Of a stretch of 13,811 nt of DNA, positions 1-6,431 are shown in pieces. The notes below the pieces were generated by a model. It did not search any database. It was not told the DNA's origin and was given only the letters and a program-made list of their open reading frames with translations. The position numbers were made by a program, and so were the translations under genes. Every line of letters starts with the position of its first letter. The stretch's first letter is position 1. The stretch lies in NCBI GenBank assembly GCA_002427325.1, contig DIQS01000070.1, forward strand, positions 7,313 to 21,123, read 5' to 3'. The stretch comes from Cloacimonetes bacterium UBA5456. GTDB lineage: Bacteria; Cloacimonadota; Cloacimonadia; Cloacimonadales; Cloacimonadaceae.

Positions 1-611
1 CCGCTGTTTTGTGCCATCCAGCCTATCACTTCCTCGTTTTGACTAAGCACAAGTTCCTCAAAGCCGCGGGAAAGAATCTGGCTGATATCTTCTTCAGGAA
101 GGGCTTCAAGAACGAAGACGTGGCAGCGTGAAAGCAGAGCGGGAATGACTTCAAAAGAGGGATTTTCCGTGGTCGCTCCGATGAGGATGACGGCACCGCT
201 TTCCACAAAAGGCAAGAATGCGTCTTGCTGGGACTTGTTGAAACGATGGATTTCATCGATGAAGAGCAGGCTCGGCTCACCTCTTGTCTTGTGATTATAG
301 TCTGCATCTTTCATCACATTCTTGACATCAGCGATGCCGGTAAGCACTGCGCTGAACTGTATAAAACGTTGTTTAGAATGGTCTTGAATGATGCGTGCAA
401 TGGTGGTCTTGCCGCTACCGGGAGGTCCCCAGAGGATAAAGCTGTGGTAATCATCCTCAGATATCATGCGGCTCAGCAGCGATTGCGGTGAGATCAGCTT
501 TTCTTGGCCGCGCAGCTGATCAAGACTCTTGGGGCGAAGTCGTTCTGCGAGAGGGATTTTCTTATCTTGTGATTCCGAGAGTTCGAAGATATCGCTTTGA
601 TTGTTTTCCAC
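1..611 (-). CDS. rarA: Replication-associated recombination protein A (RarA/MgsA AAA+ ATPase), 5' part only
   Basis: This is an AAA+ ATPase of the RarA/MgsA/WRNIP1 family, which acts at stalled replication forks and resembles clamp-loader subunits. Only the first 203 residues lie in the window; the helicase-like C-terminal half runs off the left edge. Visible motifs are Walker A GPPGSGKTT (residues 62-70), Walker B LLFIDEIHRF (115-124), sensor-1 GATTEN (145-150) and the arginine finger in LLSRCHV (R162). The N-terminal stretch LAERLRPKSLDQLRGQ is also typical of the family. The start is a GTG at 609-611; no in-frame ATG lies near it, and an AAGGAA Shine-Dalgarno sits six bases upstream, overlapping the stop codon of the permease gene before it. 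The 12-bp gap to that gene indicates co-transcription, although the two functions are unrelated. Confidence 0.93.
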   Translation of the reverse strand, partial: MENNQSDIFELSESQDKKIPLAERLRPKSLDQLRGQEKLISPQSLLSRMISEDDYHSFILWGPPGSGKTTIARIIQDHSKQRFIQFSAVLTGIADVKNVMKDADYNHKTRGEPSLLFIDEIHRFNKSQQDAFLPFVESGAVILIGATTENPSFEVIPALLSRCHVFVLEALPEEDISQILSRGFEELVLSQNEEVIGWMAQNS

Positions 612-623
612 TGTGCGTTCCTT

Positions 624-1874
624 TTAGGCGTTTTTGCGGATGAGCTTCACCGCATCGATGCCGCTCAACTGTTTCAGCGGCAAGAGTATGCTCAGCCAAG
701 TGATCAGATATGAGACGGCGATCACCAATAAATAGTCGCTAAATTGTATCTTAACCGGCAGGGTCATAAAGTCTTCGAGCTTGACCAATCCTGTCTTGGC
801 TTGGATGAAAAGCATGACGCTGCCGAGGATGAGTCCAAGGGCAATTCCCAAAGTGCAGAGCATCATGGCTTGCATCATAAAGAGCTGCCTCAGATCACGT
901 TCATTATAGCCCAAAGCCTTGAGTAGCCCCAGTTCCGGCTTCTTTTGGGTGATGATTTTCAGCAGCGATCCCGTGAGATTGAAGCCAGCAATGACAAACA
1001 TAAATAAGAGGATCACAAACATCAGATATTTCTCGAAGCGGATCGCGCCATAGAGGCTGGCGTCAAAATCTCCCCAATCCTCGAGTTTATAGTCTTTAAA
1101 CATCGCCGAGAGCTTTTTCAGATGCTTTTTGCTGTAGCTGCGATCGCCGCTTTTGATCTCAAGATAGTCGATCTCAGTGCTATATCCGGCAAAGCTTTGC
1201 GCAACGCTTAAGGGGATGAATACATAGTTTTGGTCATATTCCGGCATGCCGGCATTGAAGATGGCTTGAACCTTGAGCGAGTGCAGATGCGGCAGCATTC
1301 CAAAGGGGGATGGGATGCTGAAGATGGGCGAGATGAGCAACACTTCGTCGTCCAAGAATATCCCCAGATCAGCAGCGATTCCCGCTCCGAGGATGATCCC
1401 GCCTTCATCGAAGCTTTCGGAATCAAGCGCACCGGCGATGATGCCCTGTAAGTCTTCATTTTGACGGCTGGAAATCAACACGGAGCTCACCTGCGGGTGT
1501 GTCTTAGCATCAATCCCAAAGGCGACGGCAGGTGTCGCAGTTCCGCTTTCACTTCTGATGAGCAATTCTTGGCGCACCACCGGCGAAGCAGCATAGCCCA
1601 CAGCGTTGATCTTGTCGATGAGAGCCTGATAATCATCCAGCGGCTCACCTTTATGGGCAGAAAGACGTATCTCCGAGAGGGTTCCCATAATGCGTTTTTG
1701 GATGTCATTACGCATACCGTTCATAACCGAGCTGACCACGATGAGTGCCATCACGCCGAGGGCGATCCCGCCAATGGTCAAAAGATGGGCGCGACTGATT
1801 CCCATGCGGCTTTTACCCGCAAGATATCGCCGTGCAACAAAGCTAATGCTTCGATTATTATGATTCTTTCCCAT
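624..1874 (-). CDS. LolC/LolE-type lipoprotein-releasing ABC transporter permease
   Basis: This 416-residue protein has the layout of LolC/LolE inner-membrane permeases, which extract lipoproteins from the inner membrane for delivery to the outer membrane. The N-terminus has the family signature FVARRYLAGKSR, then a first membrane helix (about residues 33-53), a large periplasmic MacB-type domain (about 55-275), and three C-terminal membrane helices (starting near 285, 335 and 380) with a FtsX-like KKPELGLLKALGYNERDL loop between the first two. The ATPase partner LolD is not in the window. The ATG at 1872-1874 is preferred because homologues begin shortly before FVARRY; an in-frame TTG at 1896-1898 would add eight residues but has no Shine-Dalgarno. 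LolC and LolE cannot be told apart here, and some bacteria have a single hybrid (LolF). Confidence 0.88.
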   Translation of the reverse strand: MGKNHNNRSISFVARRYLAGKSRMGISRAHLLTIGGIALGVMALIVVSSVMNGMRNDIQKRIMGTLSEIRLSAHKGEPLDDYQALIDKINAVGYAASPVVRQELLIRSESGTATPAVAFGIDAKTHPQVSSVLISSRQNEDLQGIIAGALDSESFDEGGIILGAGIAADLGIFLDDEVLLISPIFSIPSPFGMLPHLHSLKVQAIFNAGMPEYDQNYVFIPLSVAQSFAGYSTEIDYLEIKSGDRSYSKKHLKKLSAMFKDYKLEDWGDFDASLYGAIRFEKYLMFVILLFMFVIAGFNLTGSLLKIITQKKPELGLLKALGYNERDLRQLFMMQAMMLCTLGIALGLILGSVMLFIQAKTGLVKLEDFMTLPVKIQFSDYLLVIAVSYLITWLSILLPLKQLSGIDAVKLIRKNA

Positions 1875-1880
1875 GCCTGC

Positions 1881-1908
1881 ATTTTTTGATTGAGGCAAAA
1901 GTCGTCAA
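1881..1908 (-). promoter_or_regulatory. Putative promoter for the LolC/E-rarA operon
   Basis: On the minus strand TTGACG (1908-1903) is followed after 16 bases by AAAAAT (1886-1881), a 4/6 match to TATAAT. The TTGACG lies within a 9-bp inverted repeat (TCGTCAAGC at 1902-1910) shared with the divergent promoter. Transcription would begin at or next to the ATG at 1874. The -10 is weak and no start-site data exist. Confidence 0.4.
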
Positions 1909-1956
1909 GCATGAAATGCAATTTTGAACAAATATCTGAAAATATCATCGGAAAGC

Positions 1957-1984
1957 TTGACGAAAATCACTACTCTTTTAAAAA
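1957..1984 (+). promoter_or_regulatory. Putative promoter for the sigma-factor operon
   Basis: TTGACG (1957-1962) is followed after 16 bases by TAAAAA (1979-1984), a 4/6 match to TATAAT. It sits in the repeat GCTTGACGA (1955-1963), the exact mirror of the box at 1902-1910. The predicted start point falls within a few bases of the ATG at 1993. Placing the promoter here argues against the in-frame TTG start at 1924. Confidence 0.4.
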
Positions 1985-1992
1985 GTGCAATC

Positions 1993-2478
1993 ATGAATAA
2001 GGAATATTTTGAGGAGTTCCTCAGCCTGCATGAAAAACGCATCTACCGCTATCTTTTGGGTATTGCCAAAGAGGAGCAGGATGCGCTCGACCTCGTGCAG
2101 CTTACTTTTATCTCCGTTTTTGAAAAGTTTGAAACGATAGAAGAAAAGACGGCACTGGCGTATGTATATCGAGTTGCCCACAATAAAGCCATGACTTTCC
2201 TCAAAAAGAAATCCCGCTATGTGGATATAGACCCGACTGTTATGGCTCAGATCACCAAGGCTCCCGAGGAAGAGGAAGAGGTGGATTATTCTCACTTAAC
2301 AAAAGCGATATCCGAACTTCCGCCCCGTCTCGCAGCGGTGATTCAACTTCAATATTATGAAAAAATGTCTTATAAAGAGATGTCTGAAAGTCTCGGGATC
2401 AGCGTTAAAGCCGTTGAATCCCTGCTCGTTCGAGCAAAACGAATTCTTCGCAAAAAAGTTTTGCAGGGAAAGAACTAA
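1993..2478 (+). CDS. ECF-family (sigma-70 group IV) RNA polymerase sigma factor
   Basis: This 161-residue protein has only the two core regions of an extracytoplasmic-function sigma factor. Region 2 spans about residues 8-75, including the AKEEQDALDLVQLTFISVFE segment and the VYRVAHNKAMTFLKKK promoter-melting part. After an acidic linker (92-97), region 4 spans about 102-155 with the helix-turn-helix YKEMSESLGISVKAVESLLVRAKRIL. It directs RNA polymerase to a stress regulon and is probably held inactive by the anti-sigma factor encoded next, 55 bp downstream. The ATG at 1993 is preferred because it gives a typical ECF N-terminus; an in-frame TTG at 1924 would add 23 residues unlike the family. 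No clear Shine-Dalgarno precedes the ATG. Which signal it answers to cannot be read from the protein, but the neighbours suggest envelope or metal stress. Confidence 0.9.
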   Translation: MNKEYFEEFLSLHEKRIYRYLLGIAKEEQDALDLVQLTFISVFEKFETIEEKTALAYVYRVAHNKAMTFLKKKSRYVDIDPTVMAQITKAPEEEEEVDYSHLTKAISELPPRLAAVIQLQYYEKMSYKEMSESLGISVKAVESLLVRAKRILRKKVLQGKN

Positions 2479-2533
2479 GGGAGAGTATCATGAATAGAAC
2501 CCATTGTCGGTTAAAAAAAATAAGGAGAGAACA

Positions 2534-2950
2534 ATGAGATGCAAGACAGCCGAACGCTATATCAGCCTCAAGCTCGATAACGAGCTGAGCACCAAACTCG
2601 TCTCGAAACTGGACGAGCATCTGAAGAAATGTTCCTCCTGCAACGAGATATACCGGCAGACAGCACTCCTGCACGAGAATCTGACTGCCATCCAAGATGT
2701 GGAGTATCCCGCGTGGTTGCACCATCGCATCATGAACAATCTTCCGATAAAAACCCGCCGTCAAAGCTCGTGGCGACTCAGTCTTTCCTATGCAGCCTTT
2801 TCGCTTTTGCTCTTCTTCAGCATCTTTGCCGGAGTGGGCTTAGGTCAAAAAGCCTATGCAGACAGCTCTGATTATGCTCAGATCGAAGAAGAGGAATATC
2901 TGCAACTCAGCTTTGGCGACAATAGCATCTGGGAGGTTTATGATGAGTAA
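2534..2950 (+). CDS. Membrane-anchored zinc-finger anti-sigma factor
   Basis: This 138-residue protein has a ZAS/zf-HC2 anti-sigma domain at the N-terminus: C3, then H29-x3-C33-x2-C36, the usual zinc ligands. A single membrane helix follows at about residues 82-104, then a short acidic periplasmic tail of about 34 residues. It should bind and silence the ECF sigma factor at the cytoplasmic face of the inner membrane and release it on an envelope signal. The ATG at 2534 has a GGAGA Shine-Dalgarno five bases upstream; an in-frame TTG at 2504 has none. The last codons overlap the next gene by eight bases (stop 2948-2950, next ATG 2943), implying translational coupling. Confidence 0.85.
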   Translation: MRCKTAERYISLKLDNELSTKLVSKLDEHLKKCSSCNEIYRQTALLHENLTAIQDVEYPAWLHHRIMNNLPIKTRRQSSWRLSLSYAAFSLLLFFSIFAGVGLGQKAYADSSDYAQIEEEEYLQLSFGDNSIWEVYDE

Positions 2951-3545
2951 GCGCCTTCTTTTTATATTGTTTAGCATCTCTTTGGCGTTTAATCTTGCCT
3001 TCATAGGTAGCCTCCTGTGGTTTCATTTGCGAATTTCGAAAGCGAAACAGAGAGCACCGCGCACAAGAGAACGCATCGAACTCCCCACGCATGTAAATGA
3101 CATGAGACACAACCCTCAGATAGATCAGCTGCGCAGTGATTTTGAGAGTTATAAACTCAAGCTCATGGAAGAGTTGGCAAAACAGACCTTGGATGAAGAA
3201 AGAATTCTCTCGATTATTGATTCCTCCCTCGTTGCCCAAAGCGATTTGGAGCAATCCTTGGGAGAAAACTTAGTTCAAATTCGCAAACAAATGACGCCCG
3301 ACGAAGCAAAAGACTATTTCCAATCTCGGGCAGAACACATGAAACGCAGAACGGAAATGTTTAACCGTCGCCATGATAGGAGAAATAAAAATGAAGAAGA
3401 TAATGATAACCGCCCTGATGCTCGTGCTCGTCGTCGTCGGCCTCCTCGCCCAGACAGTAGAGATGAAAGAGAAAAAAGAAGCCCCAGGCCAGCCGATGAT
3501 GAGATGGGAAGAGAGCTTGAATCTCACCCAGAAACAGATAGATAG
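2943..3545 (+). CDS. Membrane-anchored periplasmic protein, CnrX/Spy-like (heavy-metal-resistance type)
   Basis: This 200-residue protein starts with an uncleaved-looking membrane anchor (about residues 4-28), followed by a mainly helical periplasmic domain (about 58-145) with an MTPDEAKDYF segment as in CnrX/ZraP/Spy-like proteins. The last 51 residues are a low-complexity Arg/Asp/Pro-rich tail. That tail is encoded by the same DNA as the signal peptide of the next gene, read in another frame, and its run of arginines comes from the out-of-frame reading of Leu/Val codons. In the cnr nickel/cobalt system a similar membrane-anchored sensor works with an anti-sigma and an ECF sigma factor, so a sensor role is plausible. 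GGGAGG at 2931-2936 serves ATG 2943; ATG 2940 is also possible. Family assignment rests on size, topology, helical pattern and context. I see no obvious metal-ligand cluster. Confidence 0.65.
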   Translation: MSKRLLFILFSISLAFNLAFIGSLLWFHLRISKAKQRAPRTRERIELPTHVNDMRHNPQIDQLRSDFESYKLKLMEELAKQTLDEERILSIIDSSLVAQSDLEQSLGENLVQIRKQMTPDEAKDYFQSRAEHMKRRTEMFNRRHDRRNKNEEDNDNRPDARARRRRPPRPDSRDEREKRSPRPADDEMGRELESHPETDR

Positions 3546-3963
3546 CATCACAAGTGCAAGAACTGCATACGATAAGCAAAGAAATACCATCTCTGCCCAG
3601 ATTAAAAACCTGAACGTTGATATCGCCGAAGCCATCAAAAAACAGGATTTTAAGAAGGTGAAAACACTCAACAAACAGTTGACGGACAAAGACCTTGAAC
3701 TCAAAAATGCACGCGTTGACATGCTCAGCGCAATGCTCAAAGACCTCGATGCCGAGCAAAGAGAAAGCATTTTGACAAGATTATCCCTGCACAGCTCTCG
3801 TGAAGGCATGGGATTTCCCATGATGGGTCAACGCGGTGACGGACGTGGTTTCAGGGATGGATCATGCTATCCTGATTACCGCAGACCCGGCAATCGAAAC
3901 ACTACTCACAGACAGATGAGAGACAACAAACAAAGATTTAGACAAGCGAGCCCAAGAAAATAA
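3391..3963 (+). CDS. Secreted Spy/CpxP-like periplasmic protein
   Basis: This 190-residue protein begins with a clear signal peptide (residues 1 to about 21, cleavage likely near LLAQT), so it is exported to the periplasm. The mature part is a long helical domain (about 38-130) with two LTxxQ-like motifs, LNLTQKQID (43-51) and LDAEQRESIL (119-128), as in the Spy/CpxP periplasmic chaperone and sensor family. A Gly/Arg/Met-rich tail of unknown role follows. The ATG at 3391 is chosen because TAGGAG lies eight to nine bases upstream and the signal peptide then starts MKKIM; an ATG at 3373 would put six odd residues in front. The first 155 bases overlap the previous gene in another frame. It probably reports on or buffers misfolded protein or metal in the envelope and is a likely output or input of the sigma circuit. 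Confidence 0.75.
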   Translation: MKKIMITALMLVLVVVGLLAQTVEMKEKKEAPGQPMMRWEESLNLTQKQIDSITSARTAYDKQRNTISAQIKNLNVDIAEAIKKQDFKKVKTLNKQLTDKDLELKNARVDMLSAMLKDLDAEQRESILTRLSLHSSREGMGFPMMGQRGDGRGFRDGSCYPDYRRPGNRNTTHRQMRDNKQRFRQASPRK

Positions 3964-3988
3964 GTGTAACCTCCTTAGTGCACGCAAC

Positions 3989-4024
3989 AGACCGCGAGAC
4001 ATACTCCTCTTGCGGTCTTTTTTT
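3989..4024 (+). terminator. Rho-independent terminator of the sigma operon
   Basis: An 11-bp stem (3989-3999 with 4008-4018, one G-U pair) closes an 8-base loop and runs into seven T residues (4018-4024). It lies 26 bases after the stop codon of the Spy-like gene. Confidence 0.9.
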
Positions 4025-4087
4025 GTGCGATTTATAAAAGCATTGAATATTCTTGCCAATGATACTGTTTGTTCTGTCTATTTCACT

Positions 4088-4205
4088 CTTTTCCAATAGC
4101 TTCCCTATTGGGTTCAGCTTATCATCTGCTGATGATATGCTCATGGTGATGACCACATCATGACCATATCATGACCAGAACCCAGTAAGGAAGAAGTGGA
4201 AAAAG
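4088..4205 (+). repeat. Palindromic intergenic repeat element, copy A
   Basis: This is a 118-bp non-coding element bounded by an imperfect 28-bp terminal inverted repeat (4088-4115 against 4178-4205, 21 of 28 positions match) that includes perfect GGGTTC/GAACCC arms. Inside is a hairpin: 4132-4143 pairs with 4161-4172 (11 of 12), a 3-base bulge follows, then TGATG/CATCA with an ACCA loop. Three tandem 11-bp units ending in ATGACCA-N occupy 4146-4178. The core (4110-4183) recurs near the right edge of the window at 13739, 66 of 73 bases identical without gaps. It carries no ORF. It may be a REP/MITE-like element or a protein-binding site; no transposase is nearby. Confidence 0.8.
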
Positions 4206-4227
4206 CATGTTGTTGCGGGCATAAGGC

Positions 4228-4253
4228 TTGACAGAAATCTTTGTATCTACATA
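4228..4253 (+). promoter_or_regulatory. Candidate promoter of the DUF47-phosphate transporter operon
   Basis: A perfect TTGACA (4228-4233) lies between the repeat element and the operon. The best downstream AT-rich box is TACATA (4248-4253), only 14 bases away, an unusual spacing. The same TTGACAGAA followed by a TA-box at 14 bases occurs upstream of the superoxide reductase gene, which is the main support for this call. Confidence 0.35.
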
Positions 4254-4285
4254 ACTGCCCTAAACGAAATATTGAAGAGAAAGCC

Positions 4286-4930
4286 ATGGCACTATTACTA
4301 AAAACCACGAGATTTGTTGAGTCCCAGATTGATTCCTTTTTGGATGTGGTCAGCGATGCAGCGATGACCTTCCAATTGGCAATTGAGGACTATATTCATG
4401 GGCGTATGGAGCAATTTGAAGAGCGTCTTGCCCAGATTCGGGAATTTGAACACCGAGCAGACGATCTGCGCGTTAGTGTGGAGCGGTTTTTATATGAACG
4501 CACCTTAATCCCTGAAAACAGGGGAGATGTGTTGGCAATCCTGGAAAGCACGGACGAGATTATTGACAATATCAAGGATACCTTGGTGCAATTTTCCATC
4601 GAGATGCCGGGGATTGATCCAACGCTGAATGACCTCTGGTTGCAGACCACACGTGCATCGGTTGCGGCGGTGGAACAGCTCGTCTATGCCGTGCGTTCTT
4701 TCTTCCGCGATCTCGCTGCGGTGAATAATCATATCCATAAGGTCTATTTCTTTGAGCGCGAAGCAGATCACATTGGTGAAAAGCTGCGTCGCATGATCTT
4801 TGGGCTGGATATACATCTCTCAGAACAGTGTCAGTTGCGAGACTTTGCTCTGCATATCGAGCAGATCTCCGATGACGCTCAAAATGTCTGTGATCAGCTC
4901 GCCATTTTTGCCATCAAAAGGCAGCTCTAA
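4286..4930 (+). CDS. DUF47 / PhoU-like phosphate transport regulator
   Basis: This 214-residue all-helical protein belongs to the DUF47 family, related to PhoU, usually encoded beside low-affinity PiT phosphate transporters and thought to regulate them. Two PhoU-style ExxxD metal-binding motifs are visible, EHRAD (55-59) and EREAD (147-151), each at the start of one half of a two-fold repeated helical bundle. It has no signal or membrane segment, so it is cytoplasmic. The ATG at 4286 follows a GAAGAGAAAG ribosome-binding region and gives the usual family N-terminus; an upstream in-frame TTG at 4241 would add 15 residues that overlap the presumed promoter. The transporter gene begins five bases after the stop, so the two are clearly one operon. 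Confidence 0.88.
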   Translation: MALLLKTTRFVESQIDSFLDVVSDAAMTFQLAIEDYIHGRMEQFEERLAQIREFEHRADDLRVSVERFLYERTLIPENRGDVLAILESTDEIIDNIKDTLVQFSIEMPGIDPTLNDLWLQTTRASVAAVEQLVYAVRSFFRDLAAVNNHIHKVYFFEREADHIGEKLRRMIFGLDIHLSEQCQLRDFALHIEQISDDAQNVCDQLAIFAIKRQL

Positions 4931-4935
4931 TAGCT

Positions 4936-6426
4936 ATGTTTTATATATATTTGCTTAGCGGGCTCTATCTCGGCTGGTCGCTGGGCGCAAATAATACGGG
5001 CAATATTTTCGGTGCCGCAGTCGAGACCAAGATGATAAAGTTCAAGAATGCTGCTTTGATTGCGGCGATCTTTATTACGCTGGGAGCGGTTTTCGAGGGT
5101 AGCGGAGCATCCGATACCTTGGGTGAATTGGGCTCGGTGGACGCTCTCGGCGGGGCTTTTACGGTCTCTTTGGCGGCGGCTCTTTCCATCACGAGCATGG
5201 TGCGCAGCGGCATTCCTGTCTCGATAAACCAGACCATCGTGGGGGCAATTATTGGCTGGAGTCTCTTTACTAAGAGGCTCTTAGACCCTCAGTCCGTTGT
5301 GACGATTGCCTCGTCTTGGGTCTTTGCATTTTTGCTCTCGGCGGTGATCGCCTTTGCGCTCTTTCACCTCGTGCGGCCGCTGATAAATAGATCAAAGATG
5401 CATTTGATAAAACAAGACCTTTTGATTCGCTATCTCCTTGTTGCAGTAGGTGCTTTCGGTGCTTATGCGCTGGGGGCAAACAACATGGCGAGCATCGTTG
5501 GCGTCTATATTCCCGTCTCGCCTTTCAAGGATATCTCGATCGGCGGGTTCTATACTTTCAAGGGAACGCAACAGCTCTATCTCCTTGGGGCGCTGTCGGT
5601 TGTGCTCGGGATCTACACCTATTCGCACAAGGTGATGAAGACCGTGGGCAAAGATATCTTTCGCCTCTCTCCGGTGACGGCGTTGATCGCTATCTTTGCG
5701 GAGTCTTTGGTGCTCTTTTTCTTTGCCTCGCGCGGGCTATATAACTTCCTCTTGCGCCATGGTTTGCCCACCTTTCCACTTGTGTCGGTTTCATCTACTC
5801 ACGTGATCGTTGGGGCGATCGTGGGCATAGGGCTTGCCAAGGGCGGGAAAAACATCCGCTATGATATCCTCGGCAAGATGGCACTCACGTGGATTATTGC
5901 ACCGATTTTGGCGGCTCTGATGAGTTTCGTCATGCTTTTTGTGATGCAAAATGTCTTTGAACAAAAGGTGCAGGAAGAGACGCACTATATCTTTGATAGG
6001 GTGACGGTTACGCGTATTGCGGATGATATCTGCGATATTGCCTTGCTCTCGCCGGTGAACGGGCGCTCTTTCACCTCGGAAAGAGAGATCTATGGTGAGC
6101 TCAAAACTCAGGAAGAACTCAGTCGTGATGACATCGTGAAGGTCATTGCCGTCTCCGAGGTTTTCCCAATGGAAGTCTCGTTGGAAAAGCTTGCGCAAAG
6201 TGGCTATATTCATAGCTTTAACGAGGAGCAATTGGAAATCATTAAGACCTTGGAAGGACGGAGCTATCGACATAAATGGGAGCTTCGGGATGCCTTGGAA
6301 AAACACTCCGTTTTTGAGAGTGTGAAGGAGCCCAAAACCGGTCTGCAAAAGAATCATAACAAGGAGTTAGACAACCTGTTTAGCCTGCTATATCATAGTT
6401 TTAGGCCTGGGACGGGCAAGAAATAG
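4936..6426 (+). CDS. PiT-family inorganic phosphate transporter with extended C-terminus
   Basis: This 496-residue inner-membrane protein is a PiT-type phosphate permease, which couples phosphate uptake to a proton or sodium gradient. The two inverted halves each carry the family motif, SLGANNTGN (15-23) and ALGANNMAS (178-186), with the matching GIPVSINQTIVGAIIG (92-107) and SVSSTHVIVGAIVGIG (284-299). About ten membrane helices end near residue 338. A soluble, charged tail of about 155 residues follows, longer than needed for transport; I cannot assign it to a known domain. The gene sits five bases after the DUF47 gene and five before the AEC permease, so the three form one transcription unit. 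Confidence 0.92.
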   Translation: MFYIYLLSGLYLGWSLGANNTGNIFGAAVETKMIKFKNAALIAAIFITLGAVFEGSGASDTLGELGSVDALGGAFTVSLAAALSITSMVRSGIPVSINQTIVGAIIGWSLFTKRLLDPQSVVTIASSWVFAFLLSAVIAFALFHLVRPLINRSKMHLIKQDLLIRYLLVAVGAFGAYALGANNMASIVGVYIPVSPFKDISIGGFYTFKGTQQLYLLGALSVVLGIYTYSHKVMKTVGKDIFRLSPVTALIAIFAESLVLFFFASRGLYNFLLRHGLPTFPLVSVSSTHVIVGAIVGIGLAKGGKNIRYDILGKMALTWIIAPILAALMSFVMLFVMQNVFEQKVQEETHYIFDRVTVTRIADDICDIALLSPVNGRSFTSEREIYGELKTQEELSRDDIVKVIAVSEVFPMEVSLEKLAQSGYIHSFNEEQLEIIKTLEGRSYRHKWELRDALEKHSVFESVKEPKTGLQKNHNKELDNLFSLLYHSFRPGTGKK

Positions 6427-6431
6427 CGAGA

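Noticed and set aside
1924..1992. N-terminal extension of the sigma factor from a TTG start
   Set aside because: The added residues are unlike ECF sigma factors, and the region contains the probable promoter.
3270..3821. Long minus-strand open frame opposite the Spy-like gene
   Set aside because: It is antisense to two genes with good ribosome sites and a signal peptide, and its translation shows no family features.
4146..4178. CRISPR-like tandem repeat
   Set aside because: Units are 11 bp, directly adjacent and without spacers, and no cas genes are present.
4110..4183. Integron attC site
   Set aside because: The size and folding are suggestive, but the standard core-site pairs and any integrase are not visible, and the flanking genes are ordinary operons.
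5791..6357. Minus-strand open frame of 188 codons inside the phosphate transporter
   Set aside because: The plus-strand frame has clear PiT motifs; the antisense frame is low in recognisable structure.
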